Part shown: piece by piece, positions 36,624 through 44,880 of the stretch | Layout of the letters: every line of letters starts with the position of its first letter | Position numbering within the stretch: position 1 is the stretch's first letter | Source of the DNA: CAVSWT01 sp963731745 | GTDB taxonomy: Bacteria; Bacteroidota; Ignavibacteria; Ignavibacteriales; Ignavibacteriaceae | Direction: 5' to 3' | DNA: 64,000 nucleotides | Assembly (NCBI GenBank): GCA_963731745.1 | Contig: CAVSWT010000028.1 | Location: 1 to 64,000 of the forward strand | The notes under the pieces: generated by a model | Seen by the model: only the letters and a program-made list of their open reading frames with translations | Told to the model about the DNA's origin: nothing | The model's database searches: none | Program-made: the position numbers and the translations under genes

Positions 36624-36697
36624 TGGCTGCCGGAAGAGGATTCGAACCTCTACAGACGCCTCCAAAGGGCGTAGTCCTACCATTAGACGATCCGGCA
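36624..36697 (-). tRNA. tRNA-Gln (anticodon UUG)
   Basis: A complete cloverleaf on the minus strand: acceptor TGCCGGA/TCCGGCA (7 bp), D arm, anticodon stem ACGCC/GGCGT with loop CTTTGGA (anticodon TTG), T arm AGAGG-TTCGAAT-CCTCT, discriminator G and encoded CCA (plus 36624-36626). It lies in the 149-bp gap between rplR and rpsE in the direction of the operon. Release of this tRNA would cut the polycistronic mRNA. Confidence 0.95.
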
Positions 36698-36719
36698 AAA
36701 ACTTGTCCGCAAAATAGGG

Positions 36720-37085
36720 TTAAAATTTTAAGCCCCCTTCTCTAGCTCCATCAGCAATAGCTTGGATTCTGCCATGATAACGATAACCGTTTCTGTCAAA
36801 AACCACAGAAGTTATTTTATTTTCTACTGCTTTTTTTGCAACGAGTGAACCAACCAATTTGCTTTTAGAAATTTTGCCTTTAGTTTTTTTAACTTCATCT
36901 AAAATTTCTTTTGATAATGATGAAGCAGATGCTAAAGTTTTGCCTGTTGAATCATCAATTATTTGAGCATAAACATTATTAAGGCTACGGTAAACAGTTA
37001 AGCGAGGCACTTCAAGTGTACCTGAAATTTTCTTCCTAATTTTAATTTTAGAACGAAGTCTCGAGTTATTATTTCTATTTATCAT
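36720..37085 (-). CDS. rplR: 50S ribosomal protein L18
   Basis: 121 residues: basic N-terminus (RLRSKIKIRKKISG) and the L18 core (PRLTVYRSLNNVYAQIIDDSTGKTLASASS, FDRNGYRYHGRIQAIADGARE). It binds 5S rRNA. It is followed by tRNA-Gln only 22 bp after the stop. Confidence 0.97.
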   Translation of the reverse strand: MINRNNNSRLRSKIKIRKKISGTLEVPRLTVYRSLNNVYAQIIDDSTGKTLASASSLSKEILDEVKKTKGKISKSKLVGSLVAKKAVENKITSVVFDRNGYRYHGRIQAIADGAREGGLKF

Positions 37086-37107
37086 TTTCTATTTATCTCC
37101 ACTAAAA

Positions 37108-37647
37108 TTATTTACCAGCAGTCTTACCAGCTTTTCTTTGGATTTGTTCATCAGAATATTTTATTCCTTTGCCCTTATATGGTTCAGGTTTTCTAATAGA
37201 CCTGATTTTTGAAGCTACCATACCAACCAGTTGTTTATCAATTCCACTTACCACAACTTGAGTTTGAACCGGTGCTTGTAAAGTTATTCCATCCGGCGGC
37301 ATAAAATAAATAGGATGGGAATATCCAATGTTAAATAATAAGTTTTTACCTTTCATTTCAACTCTATAACCTACTCCAACGATATCCAAAGTTTTTTGAT
37401 AAGCATCAGTAACTCCGTCAACCATATTCTGAATTAGAGCTCTGGTTAAACCATGCAGAGCTTTATTTTCTTTTAAGTCATTAGGTCTTTTAACTAATAT
37501 TTCATTATTAGCAACTTCAATCCCAATATTTCCATGAAAAGTCTGCTCCAATTCGCCCTTTGGGCCCTTAATTTTAAGGGTGTGATCAGACAAAGAAGCA
37601 GTAACTCCTTTTGGAATCGTTATAGGTTTTTTACCAATTCTAGACAC
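37108..37647 (-). CDS. rplF: 50S ribosomal protein L6
   Basis: 179 residues with two L6 repeats: MSRIGKKPITIPKGV and the conserved C-terminal IRSIRKPEPYKGKGIKY near the factor-binding site. Canonical place between rpsH and rplR. Confidence 0.97.
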   Translation of the reverse strand: MSRIGKKPITIPKGVTASLSDHTLKIKGPKGELEQTFHGNIGIEVANNEILVKRPNDLKENKALHGLTRALIQNMVDGVTDAYQKTLDIVGVGYRVEMKGKNLLFNIGYSHPIYFMPPDGITLQAPVQTQVVVSGIDKQLVGMVASKIRSIRKPEPYKGKGIKYSDEQIQRKAGKTAGK

Positions 37648-37671
37648 AGTTAAAACTCCATTAAATTTTTT

Positions 37672-38067
37672 TTACCAGATGTAACAAATTACTTCACCGC
37701 CAACTGCTTGAGTTTTAGCTTGCTTATCAGTAAGCAGCCCTTTGGAGGTAGAAATCACTGCAACACCTAAACCATTATGAACTCGAGGTATTTCACCTGA
37801 ATCTTTATAAACTCTTAAACCCGGAGTGCTAATTCTTTTCAAACCGCTGATAGCGGAAACTCCGTCAGTATATTTCAATTGTATTCTTAAAAGATTTTGT
37901 TTATTGTCTTCAACAACAATAAAATCTTTAATAAAATTTTGTGATTTTAAAATTTCAGCTAAGCTCTTTTTCATATTAGAAGCAGGAATATCTACTTTTA
38001 CCTTTTTGGCTCGAGCTGCATTTCTAATTCTTGTTAAAAAATCTGCAATAGGGTCTGTAACCGGCAT
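37672..38067 (-). CDS. rpsH: 30S ribosomal protein S8
   Basis: 131 residues: DPIADFLTRIRNAARAKK at the N-terminus and the C-terminal GVAVISTSKGLLTDKQAK, GGEVICYIW. S8 binds the central domain of 16S rRNA and, in Escherichia coli, represses the spc mRNA near rplE. I did not identify such a site here. Confidence 0.97.
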   Translation of the reverse strand: MPVTDPIADFLTRIRNAARAKKVKVDIPASNMKKSLAEILKSQNFIKDFIVVEDNKQNLLRIQLKYTDGVSAISGLKRISTPGLRVYKDSGEIPRVHNGLGVAVISTSKGLLTDKQAKTQAVGGEVICYIW

Positions 38068-38080
38068 TTATTCTCTCCTT

Positions 38081-38350
38081 CTACCAACTTGACTTTTTTA
38101 ATCCGGGAATCTCGCCTTTTAAAGCCATTTCCCTTAAAACTAAACGGGATACACCGAACTTTCTATAATAAGAACGAACTCTACCGGTGAACATACAACG
38201 ATTATTTAATCTCACAGGAGATGAATCTCTCGGCAGTTTTTGAAGCGCTTCATAGTCACCTTTTTCTTTCAATTCTTCTCTCAGCTTTGCATACTTTTTA
38301 ACAAGTCTTTCTCTTTTCTCTTGTCTTGCAATCAAACTTTTACGAGCCAT
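38081..38350 (-). CDS. rpsN: 30S ribosomal protein S14 (zinc-free long form)
   Basis: 89 residues: MARKSLIARQEKRERLV, then RCMFTGRVRSYYRKFGVSRLVLREMA and PGLKKSSW. It has only one cysteine, so it is the C-minus long type that does not need zinc, in contrast to S4 and L36 in the same cluster. Confidence 0.96.
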   Translation of the reverse strand: MARKSLIARQEKRERLVKKYAKLREELKEKGDYEALQKLPRDSSPVRLNNRCMFTGRVRSYYRKFGVSRLVLREMALKGEIPGLKKSSW

Positions 38351-38364
38351 TAATTCTCCTATAT

Positions 38365-39027
38365 TTAAGCTGTTTTAATTTCTTTTTTTCTGAATGGAAT
38401 ACCAAACTCTTGAAGTAATTCATATGATTCATTATCTGTTTTTGCCGTAGTTACAAAAGTAATATCCATTCCTAATACTTTAGTAATTTTATCAACGTTT
38501 ATTTCCGGGAATATTATCTGTTCTTTAATTCCGATTGTATAATTTCCTCTTCCGTCAAAAGATTTATCAGATAAACCTCTGAAGTCACGAACTCGCGGCA
38601 GCGCAACATTAATTAATCGATCCATGAACTCATACATTCTTTCGCGTCTTAAAGTAACTTTTGCTCCAATACTCAAACCTTCTCTTAATTTAAAATTAGA
38701 GATAGCTTTTTTGGCTTTTCGTATGCTGGCTTTTTGACCGGTTATCGTTTCTAATTCTTTTACAGCTTCTTCAAGAATCTTTGCATCAGTTACAGCAGCA
38801 CCAACGCCCATGTTGACAACAATTTTATCAAGCTTAGGCACCTGCATTACATTCTTATAACTGAATTTTTTTGTTAAAGAAGGTACAATATCTTTTTTAT
38901 AAGAATCTGATAAACGAGCAGGTATCTTAACTTGTTTTTCAGCTACCGCCTTACCTTTTTTATCTTCTTTTTTTGAAGCTTTAGTTTGACCTTCAGCTTT
39001 TTCCTTTTTTATTTTTTTCTCTGCCAT
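38365..39027 (-). CDS. rplE: 50S ribosomal protein L5 with Lys-rich N-terminal extension
   Basis: 220 residues instead of about 180. Residues 41-220 are normal L5 (IPARLSDSYKKDIVPSLTKKF, VVNMGVGAAVTDAK, RDFRGLSDKSFDGRGNY, GMDITFVTTAKTD), which binds 5S rRNA. Residues 1-40 are a Lys/Glu/Ala-rich extension. The ATG start of the long form is in frame without a break. An internal start near residue 41 is not an ATG, so the extension is probably translated. Confidence 0.95.
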   Translation of the reverse strand: MAEKKIKKEKAEGQTKASKKEDKKGKAVAEKQVKIPARLSDSYKKDIVPSLTKKFSYKNVMQVPKLDKIVVNMGVGAAVTDAKILEEAVKELETITGQKASIRKAKKAISNFKLREGLSIGAKVTLRRERMYEFMDRLINVALPRVRDFRGLSDKSFDGRGNYTIGIKEQIIFPEINVDKITKVLGMDITFVTTAKTDNESYELLQEFGIPFRKKEIKTA

Positions 39028-39066
39028 ATTAAAATCTAAATTCTAAAATTAATTGAATTAAAAGTC

Positions 39067-39390
39067 TTAAAGCATTTCTCCACTTGCTCTGCTGATACGG
39101 GCTCTCTTTTTCTTGCCCGATTTTTCATCTAATATAACTTGAGAACCTAATCTTGTTGGTGCATTAGATTTAGGATCCAAAAGCATTACATTAGATACAT
39201 TGATAGCAGATTCTTTTTCAACAATTCCGCCCTGCGGATTTTTCTGCGAAGCTTTGGTATGCCTCTTCCTAATATTAATTCCCTCAATAATCACACGATT
39301 ATTTTTAGGGAAAACTTTTAGTACTTTCCCGGTTTTTCCTTTATCATTACCGGAAATAACCATAACATTATCATTTTTTCTAATTTTCAT
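39067..39390 (-). CDS. rplX: 50S ribosomal protein L24
   Basis: 107 residues: KIRKNDNVMVISGNDKGKTGKVLKV (KOW motif), IIEGINIRKRHTKAS and PTRLGSQV. An assembly-initiating 23S rRNA binder. Canonical place between rplN and rplE. Confidence 0.97.
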   Translation of the reverse strand: MKIRKNDNVMVISGNDKGKTGKVLKVFPKNNRVIIEGINIRKRHTKASQKNPQGGIVEKESAINVSNVMLLDPKSNAPTRLGSQVILDEKSGKKKRARISRASGEML

Positions 39391-39405
39391 TTAAATCCCA
39401 AACTT

Positions 39406-39774
39406 TTATAAAACTTCCGGTGCCAGTGAAACAATTTTCATAAACTGTTTCTCTCTTAATTCCCTGGCAACTGGACCAAAAATACGAGTACCTCTAGGTT
39501 CATTTTGAGCATTAAGAAGTACAGCTGCATTTTCATCAAATCTTATATAAGATCCATCTTTTCTTCTAACTTCTTTTTTTGTTCTCACAATAACTGCTCT
39601 AGATACTTCACCTTTTTTTACCGTACCATTAGGAATAGCTGTTTTTACAGAAACAACAATCAAGTCACCGACACTTGCATAATTCCTACCACTACCGCCA
39701 AGCACTCTAATGCATTTAACTCTTTTAGCACCAGAATTATCAGCGACTAATAAATTTGTTTCTTCTTGAATCAT
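39406..39774 (-). CDS. rplN: 50S ribosomal protein L14
   Basis: 122 residues: MIQEETNLLVADNSGAKRVKCIRVLGG, VKKGEVSRAVIVRTKK and GTRIFGPVARELR. It contacts L19 and 16S rRNA at an intersubunit bridge. Canonical place between rpsQ and rplX. Confidence 0.97.
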   Translation of the reverse strand: MIQEETNLLVADNSGAKRVKCIRVLGGSGRNYASVGDLIVVSVKTAIPNGTVKKGEVSRAVIVRTKKEVRRKDGSYIRFDENAAVLLNAQNEPRGTRIFGPVARELREKQFMKIVSLAPEVL

Positions 39775-39798
39775 TTTCTTATCTTACTCCTTAAATAA

Positions 39799-40056
39799 CT
39801 ACTTGGCTTTTTCAACAACTTCAACTAAACGCCATCTTTTTGATAAGCTAAGAGGACGAGTTTCCATGATTTTTACTTTGTCGCCGATCTGACATTCATT
39901 TTTCTCATCGTGAGCTTTTAATTTTGTGGTCTTCTTAAAATACTTTTTATAAATTGGATGAGGCACTTTTCTTTCAATAGCAACTGAGATAGTCTTATCC
40001 ATTTTATTACTTACAACAATACCTGTTCTTGTTTTTCTTAAAGTGCGTTGTTCCAT
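39799..40056 (-). CDS. rpsQ: 30S ribosomal protein S17
   Basis: 85 residues, OB fold: KTRTGIVVSNKMDKTISVAIERK, HPIYKKYFKKTTKLKAHDE and VKIMETRPLSLSKRWRLVE. Only 2 bp separate it from rpmC. Confidence 0.97.
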   Translation of the reverse strand: MEQRTLRKTRTGIVVSNKMDKTISVAIERKVPHPIYKKYFKKTTKLKAHDEKNECQIGDKVKIMETRPLSLSKRWRLVEVVEKAK

Positions 40057-40058
40057 TA

Positions 40059-40286
40059 TTAGGCTTTAGCTCCTTCTTTAACGGCAGATGAGTTTTCTGC
40101 TAATTCTCTTTCTTTTAAAACAGTCTTCATTTTAGCGACATCTTTTTTTGATAACTTTAATTTTGCTGTATTAGTCAATTGTTTTAATTGATGAGCAAAA
40201 CGCAAGTCAACTAAATTTTTTTCTTCCTCGTAAATTAACTTTTCTAATTCTTCAGTTTTAATTTCTCTTATTTCATGAATTTTCAT
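40059..40286 (-). CDS. rpmC: 50S ribosomal protein L29
   Basis: 75 residues: two-helix hairpin protein (MKIHEIREIKTEELEKLIYEEEKNLVDLRFAHQ, then KKDVAKMKTVLKERE) at the polypeptide exit site. It has a short acidic/Ala tail. Spacing to neighbours fits the operon. Confidence 0.96.
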   Translation of the reverse strand: MKIHEIREIKTEELEKLIYEEEKNLVDLRFAHQLKQLTNTAKLKLSKKDVAKMKTVLKERELAENSSAVKEGAKA

Positions 40287-40307
40287 TTTTAATTCCTTAT
40301 TTGTCGA

Positions 40308-40724
40308 TTACTCAAAATCAGGCCTGGATACAACTTTACATTTAATCGGCAATTTATAAGAACATGATTTTAATGCATCGTTAGCAATTTCTCTTGAGAC
40401 ACCGGAAACTTCAAACATAATTCTTCCCGGTTTAACAACAGCAACCCAAAATTCAGGTGCGCCTTTACCTTTACCCATTCTAGTTTCTAGAGGTTTTTTA
40501 GATACAGGTTTATCAGGAAAAATTCTTATCCAAACTTTGCCATCTCTTTTCATTTTTCTGGAAAGAGAAATACGGCAAGCTTCAATTTGCCTGCTTGTAA
40601 TCCAATGCGGTTCTAAAGCTTTTAATCCAAAATCACCGAATGCAACACTGCTTCCGCGAGTGGCTTTTCCAGCCATTCTTCCACGTTGTGATTTTCTAAA
40701 TTTTACTCTTTTAGGCATTAACAT
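40308..40724 (-). CDS. rplP: 50S ribosomal protein L16
   Basis: 138 residues: MLMPKRVKFRKSQRGRM start, FGLKALEPHWITSRQIEACR, and RMGKGKGAPEFWVAVVKPGR that reaches the A/P site region. The MLMPKR start agrees with the usual M-L-x-P-K-R opening. Confidence 0.97.
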   Translation of the reverse strand: MLMPKRVKFRKSQRGRMAGKATRGSSVAFGDFGLKALEPHWITSRQIEACRISLSRKMKRDGKVWIRIFPDKPVSKKPLETRMGKGKGAPEFWVAVVKPGRIMFEVSGVSREIANDALKSCSYKLPIKCKVVSRPDFE

Positions 40725-40744
40725 TTTAAAAAACTCCCGGTAAT

Positions 40745-41386
40745 TTATTCAGTAACTCTTTTTCCTAAAATTTCACCACGGCAAATCCAAACCTTAATTC
40801 CGATTGAACCGTAAATAGTTTCCGCTCTTCCATTTGCATAATCTATATCTGCTCTGATAGTATGCAGCGGAATTCTACCTTCTTTATACTGTTCAGTACG
40901 AGCCATTTCAGCACCGCCTAAACGTCCCGAACACATTATTCTTATACCTTCAGCACCCATTCTCATAGCAGCGGTAATAGCCATTTTCATTGCTCTTCGG
41001 AAAGAAATTCTTCCTTGAAGCTGGTTAGCAATATTTTCTGCAACTAAGTAAGCATCTAACTCAGGCCTTTTAATTTCTGAAATTTGAATCTTAACATCTT
41101 TATCGGTTATTTGTTTCAGTTCCTGTTCAAGCTGAGTAATTTCTTTTCCACTCTTGCCAATTACCACACCAGGTCTAGAAGTATGAATGGTTAAAATTAT
41201 ATTTTTAGAGGTTCTATCAATAATTATTCTTGAAATTCCGGCTTTCTTTAATCTATTTCTTATATAAGATCTAAGTTTTTCGTCTTCTTTTAGTTTACCA
41301 GCGTAACTTTTATTTTCATACCAATTAGAGTCCCAACCTCTTATGATTCCAACTCTAAAGCCAACCGGATTTGTTTTTTGTCCCAA
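40745..41386 (-). CDS. rpsC: 30S ribosomal protein S3
   Basis: 213 residues: MGQKTNPVGFRVGIIRGWDS, the KH domain (RPGVVIGKSGKEITQLEQEL) and the S3 C-terminal domain (RMGAEGIRIMCSGRLGGAEMAR). It forms the mRNA entry tunnel. The start is a TTG, chosen because it gives the invariant M-G-Q-K-x-N-P opening and is preceded by AGGAGG. Confidence 0.97.
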   Translation of the reverse strand: MGQKTNPVGFRVGIIRGWDSNWYENKSYAGKLKEDEKLRSYIRNRLKKAGISRIIIDRTSKNIILTIHTSRPGVVIGKSGKEITQLEQELKQITDKDVKIQISEIKRPELDAYLVAENIANQLQGRISFRRAMKMAITAAMRMGAEGIRIMCSGRLGGAEMARTEQYKEGRIPLHTIRADIDYANGRAETIYGSIGIKVWICRGEILGKRVTE

Positions 41387-41406
41387 AAAAATAACCTCCT
41401 AAAAAT

Positions 41407-41751
41407 TTATGCTTTGCTTGCCACAATTATAGTTAAATGACAAGATCTTTTTCTAATTCTATATGCACGTCCCATCGGTGCGGGTGAAATTCTTTTTAAA
41501 GTCGGACCTTGATTTACAAATGCTTCCTTTACAAACAATTCAGATGGTTCAACTTTTCCACCTTCTTCTTTGTTCATGTAGTTTGCAACAGCAGATCTTA
41601 AAACTTTTTCTGCATCCTTTGATGCATGTTTAGAGTGAAAATGTAAAACTTCAATTGCTTTTTCAACATTCATCCCTCTAATTAAATCAATTAGCAACCT
41701 CATTTTACGCGGAGATGAACCAATATATCTATGTACTGCTCTTGCTTCCAT
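41407..41751 (-). CDS. rplV: 50S ribosomal protein L22
   Basis: 114 residues: EARAVHRYIGSSPRKMRLLIDLIRG and the beta-hairpin tip region GPTLKRISPAPMGRAYRIRKRSCH that lines the exit tunnel. Tunnel-tip residues look normal. Confidence 0.97.
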   Translation of the reverse strand: MEARAVHRYIGSSPRKMRLLIDLIRGMNVEKAIEVLHFHSKHASKDAEKVLRSAVANYMNKEEGGKVEPSELFVKEAFVNQGPTLKRISPAPMGRAYRIRKRSCHLTIIVASKA

Positions 41752-41775
41752 TTAATTCAAATTCCTTTAATTCAA

Positions 41776-42063
41776 TTATTTTGCTTTTGAAGCTTTTTCA
41801 GCTTTGGTGCCTGGATGCCCTCTAAAGATTCTTGTTGGAGAAAATTCTCCTAATTTATGACCCACCATATTTTCAGTAATATAAACAGGAATCATCTTGT
41901 TCCCATTATGTACAGCAATAGTATGACCTACAAATTCAGGAGTTATTGTAGATGTTCGAGACCAGGTCTTGATTATCTTTTTTTGATTAGTTTGATTTAA
42001 CTTATCAACTTTTTCCTGAAGTTTATAGTCAACAAATGGACCTTTTTTAACCGATCTAGGCAT
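41776..42063 (-). CDS. rpsS: 30S ribosomal protein S19
   Basis: 95 residues: PRSVKKGPFVDYKLQEKV, WSRTSTITPEFVGHTIAVHNG and ENMVGHKLGEFSPTRIFRGH. It sits in the 30S head next to S13. Canonical place after rplB. Confidence 0.97.
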   Translation of the reverse strand: MPRSVKKGPFVDYKLQEKVDKLNQTNQKKIIKTWSRTSTITPEFVGHTIAVHNGNKMIPVYITENMVGHKLGEFSPTRIFRGHPGTKAEKASKAK

Positions 42064-42076
42064 ATTTTAAACTCTA

Positions 42077-42901
42077 TTATTTCCGTCGTTTAATAATAAA
42101 TTTATTTGATTGTTTTTTATGTTTTCTTGTCTTTAAACCTTTTGCTTTTTGACCCCATGGGGAAACCGGATGTCCACCGCCGGAAGTTTTACCTTCGCCG
42201 CCGCCCATTGGATGATCCACAGGATTCATTGCAACCCCTCTTACATGTGGCCGTTTACCTAGCCATCTGGATCTACCCGCTTTACCAAGACTAATATTTT
42301 CCTGTTCAGCATTTCCAATAGATCCGTAAGTTGCAAGACACTCTAATCTGATCAATCTAACTTCGCCAGAAGGCATTTTTAATTGAGCATGATTACCTTC
42401 TTTTGCTAACACTTGAATTGCAGTTCCTGCACTTCGGCCTAATTGTCCGCCTTTACCCGGCTTTAATTCTACATTGTGAATAAAGCTGCCTAAAGGCATT
42501 TCCTTTAATGGCAATGCATTTCCAACTGTAATCTCACTTCCAGATCCAGAGGTAACAGTATCTCCAACCTTCAATCCATTTGGCGCAAGGATATATCTTT
42601 TTTCACCATCAGTATAATGCAGTAATGCAATACGTGAAGTACGATTTGGATCATATTCTATAGAAAATACTTTTGCAGGGACACCGTGTTTATTTCTTTT
42701 GAAATCAATAATTCTATATTTTCTTTTATGCCCGCCGCCAATAAAGCGAGATGTTATTCTCCCTAAATTGTTTCTGCCGCCGGATTTTTTTAATGAAACA
42801 GTTAAAGACTTTTCGGGTGTTGTCTTTGTTATTTCATCAAAAGAAGAATTAGATCTGAATCGTGTTCCCGGTGTTACCGGTTTTAATTTATTTATCGCCA
42901 T
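42077..42901 (-). CDS. rplB: 50S ribosomal protein L2
   Basis: 274 residues: GRITSRFIGGGHKRKYRIIDFKR in the N-terminal domain and the C-terminal VRGVAMNPVDHPMGGGEGK with the His needed for peptidyl-transferase-centre assembly. Canonical place between rplW and rpsS. Confidence 0.97.
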   Translation of the reverse strand: MAINKLKPVTPGTRFRSNSSFDEITKTTPEKSLTVSLKKSGGRNNLGRITSRFIGGGHKRKYRIIDFKRNKHGVPAKVFSIEYDPNRTSRIALLHYTDGEKRYILAPNGLKVGDTVTSGSGSEITVGNALPLKEMPLGSFIHNVELKPGKGGQLGRSAGTAIQVLAKEGNHAQLKMPSGEVRLIRLECLATYGSIGNAEQENISLGKAGRSRWLGKRPHVRGVAMNPVDHPMGGGEGKTSGGGHPVSPWGQKAKGLKTRKHKKQSNKFIIKRRK

Positions 42902-42923
42902 TAGACTATCCTATTTTCAAAAC

Positions 42924-43217
42924 CTAAACTTGTTCGAATAATTCTATTGTTTCGCCTTCTTTTAAAGAAACGATTGCTTTTTTATATTTTGCAGTCTTTC
43001 CTGAAAATCTTCCACTCTTTCTAAACTGAGTTTTCATTTTTCCAGGATGATTTATCGTGCGCACACTAACTACATGAACATTAAATCTTTTTTCTATTGC
43101 TTTTGCAATCTCAATTTTATTTGATGCTGGATTGACTAAGAAACCATACTTACCTTGAGCAGCGGATAAATTAGTCATCTTTTCAGTGATCAAAGGTCTA
43201 ATTAAAATATTATGCAT
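42924..43217 (-). CDS. rplW: 50S ribosomal protein L23
   Basis: 97 residues: NILIRPLITEKMTNL, the segment IAKAIEKRFNVHVVSVRTINHPGK and a short tail. L23 sits at the tunnel exit and docks trigger factor and SRP. It overlaps nothing but is only 1 bp from rplD. Confidence 0.96.
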   Translation of the reverse strand: MHNILIRPLITEKMTNLSAAQGKYGFLVNPASNKIEIAKAIEKRFNVHVVSVRTINHPGKMKTQFRKSGRFSGKTAKYKKAIVSLKEGETIELFEQV

Positions 43218-43218
43218 A

Positions 43219-43866
43219 TTAGTTTACTGCTCCTTCGCTATTTCCAAAAGCCTTATTAATAACATCCAAAGCACCCTCTTGAATAACCAGTACTTGATTG
43301 TTCAAGATATCATAGGTTGATGCTTTTGAAGCTTCCAAAATTTTTGTTTTAGGGATATTTCTTCCTGATTTATAAACAATTTCTTGGTTGCCGTTTGTAA
43401 GCAGCAGTATTTTTTTGCCAGTTAAGTTTAGAGCTTCTAATATATTTGCAAATTCCTTGGTTTTTGGTTTATCAAAATTAAAATCTTCAACCAAAATTAA
43501 TTGTTCATCTTTAACTTTATAGCTTAATGCAGATTTTCTTGCTAATCTTTTAACCTTCTTTGCAAGATCTTGTCTATAATTTCTTGGTCTCGGACCGAAA
43601 ATAGTTCCACCGCCTACCCATAATGGGGAACGAGTTGTACCGGCACGAGCACCGCCTCTACCTTTTTGTTTCCACGGTTTTTTACCACCGCCTTTTACTT
43701 CGCCTCTTTCCTTAGTTTTACTTGTACCTTGCCTTTGATTAGCAAGGTAAGATTTTACAGCCAAGTAAATGACATGGTCATTTGGTTCAATTCCAAATAT
43801 ATCATCGGAAAGTTCAAGACTTTTACCTGATGATTTACCGTCTATTTTAAAAACATCTAATTTCAT
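43219..43866 (-). CDS. rplD: 50S ribosomal protein L4
   Basis: 215 residues: the extended loop RQGTSKTKERGEVKGGGKKPWKQKGRGGARAG reaching the tunnel (described in two parts: KTKERGEVKGGGKK and WKQKGRGGARAG), then PLWVGGGTIFGPRPRNY. L4 often represses the S10 operon through its leader; no such leader structure could be identified here. Confidence 0.97.
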   Translation of the reverse strand: MKLDVFKIDGKSSGKSLELSDDIFGIEPNDHVIYLAVKSYLANQRQGTSKTKERGEVKGGGKKPWKQKGRGGARAGTTRSPLWVGGGTIFGPRPRNYRQDLAKKVKRLARKSALSYKVKDEQLILVEDFNFDKPKTKEFANILEALNLTGKKILLLTNGNQEIVYKSGRNIPKTKILEASKASTYDILNNQVLVIQEGALDVINKAFGNSEGAVN

Positions 43867-43877
43867 TTTAAACCAAT

Positions 43878-44500
43878 TTACTTTTTAATCAATTCAACAA
43901 AAGAATTTATTGAGCCAGGAACCGCGCCTTTAACCAAAATTAAATTTTCTTCTGGAATTATTTTTACGACTTTTAAATTTGATACAGTAACATTTTCATA
44001 ACCTTGTCTGCCAGCCATCCGAGTACCTTTAAAACTCTGGAAGGATACGAGCTTGCACCAATTGATCCGGGAGCTCTTAGTCTATCACTTTGACCGTGAG
44101 TAGTTCCTCCAACTCCACCAAATCCATGTCTACGCATAACGCCCTGAAATCCTTTACCTTTACTTTTACTGCGTACTTTAATTTTATCTCCTTCAGAAAA
44201 AAGATCAACCTTAATTTCGTCACCAACTTTATATTCTTTATCTGATGCAAAATTAAATTCTTTAAGGACTACAGAAGGAGTTTGACCTACTTTTTTATAC
44301 TGCCCCATAAGTGGTTTGTTAGTGTGTTTTTCTTTTCTCTCACCAAAACCTAACTGTAAAGCATTATATCCGTTCTGATCTTTCGTTCTAACAGAAACAA
44401 TTTTACAAGGTCCAGCCAGAATGACGGTTACGGGAATAATTTCTCCAGCAGCGTCAAATATACTAGACATTCCTATTTTTTTTCCGATTATGCCAGACAT
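43878..44500 (-). CDS. rplC: 50S ribosomal protein L3, frameshifted in this sequence
   Basis: Residues 1 to about 158 are normal L3 (MSGIIGKKIGMSSIFDAAG, KGKGFQGVMRRHGFGG, THGQSDRLRAPGSIGASSYPSRV). The frame then shifts and stops early at 43973. Adding one A to the AAAA run at plus 44031-44034 restores VFKGTRMAGRQGYENVTVSNLKVVK... to a stop at 43878, for about 207 residues. L3 is essential and single-copy in the cluster, so the lesion is most likely a homopolymer sequencing or assembly error. It is placed as usual between rpsJ and rplD. Confidence 0.92.
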
Positions 44501-44517
44501 CTTTTCTCCAAAATTCC

Positions 44518-44826
44518 TTAAAGCTTAATTTCAATATCCACGCCCGCCGGGATATCCAACTTACTAAGCGAATCGACGGTTTTGTTATTTGAATTATGAA
44601 TATCAATTATTCTTTTATGTGCCCTTGTTTCAAATTGCTCTCTCGATTTTTTATCTACATGAGGCGAACGTAAAACAGTATACAAGGTTCTACGAGTTGG
44701 TAGAGGTATTGGGCCTGAAACAACAGCACCAGTACTTCTTACTGTTTTGATAATTTTCTCCGTAGACTTATCAATCAATATATGATCATACGATTTTAGC
44801 TTGATTCTTATTTTTTGACCGGGCAC
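44518..44826 (-). CDS. rpsJ: 30S ribosomal protein S10
   Basis: 102 residues: KIRIKLKSYDHILIDKSTEKI, PIPLPTRRTLYTVLRSPHVDKKSREQFE and the C-terminal DIPAGVDIEIKL. S10 also acts as NusE in antitermination with NusB and NusG. The start is a GTG preceded by AAAGGAG. It begins the S10 segment, after the terminator behind tuf. Confidence 0.97.
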   Translation of the reverse strand: MPGQKIRIKLKSYDHILIDKSTEKIIKTVRSTGAVVSGPIPLPTRRTLYTVLRSPHVDKKSREQFETRAHKRIIDIHNSNNKTVDSLSKLDIPAGVDIEIKL

Positions 44827-44851
44827 TTAAAAACTCCTTTTAATTATTTAG

Positions 44852-44880
44852 ACACAAAAAGGGAGTTAAAAACTCCCTTT
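44852..44880 (-). terminator. Intrinsic terminator between tuf and rpsJ
   Basis: AAAGGGAGTT and AACTCCCTTT form a perfect 10-bp stem with a 3-nt loop, followed by TTGTGTC after a T-run on the minus strand. It separates the str segment from the S10 segment. No clear promoter lies between it and rpsJ, so partial readthrough is likely. Confidence 0.75.

Noticed and set aside
43973..44035. Programmed frameshifting in rplC
   Set aside because: No slippery heptamer, no downstream structure and no precedent for L3; the change of one base in an A run is a simpler explanation.
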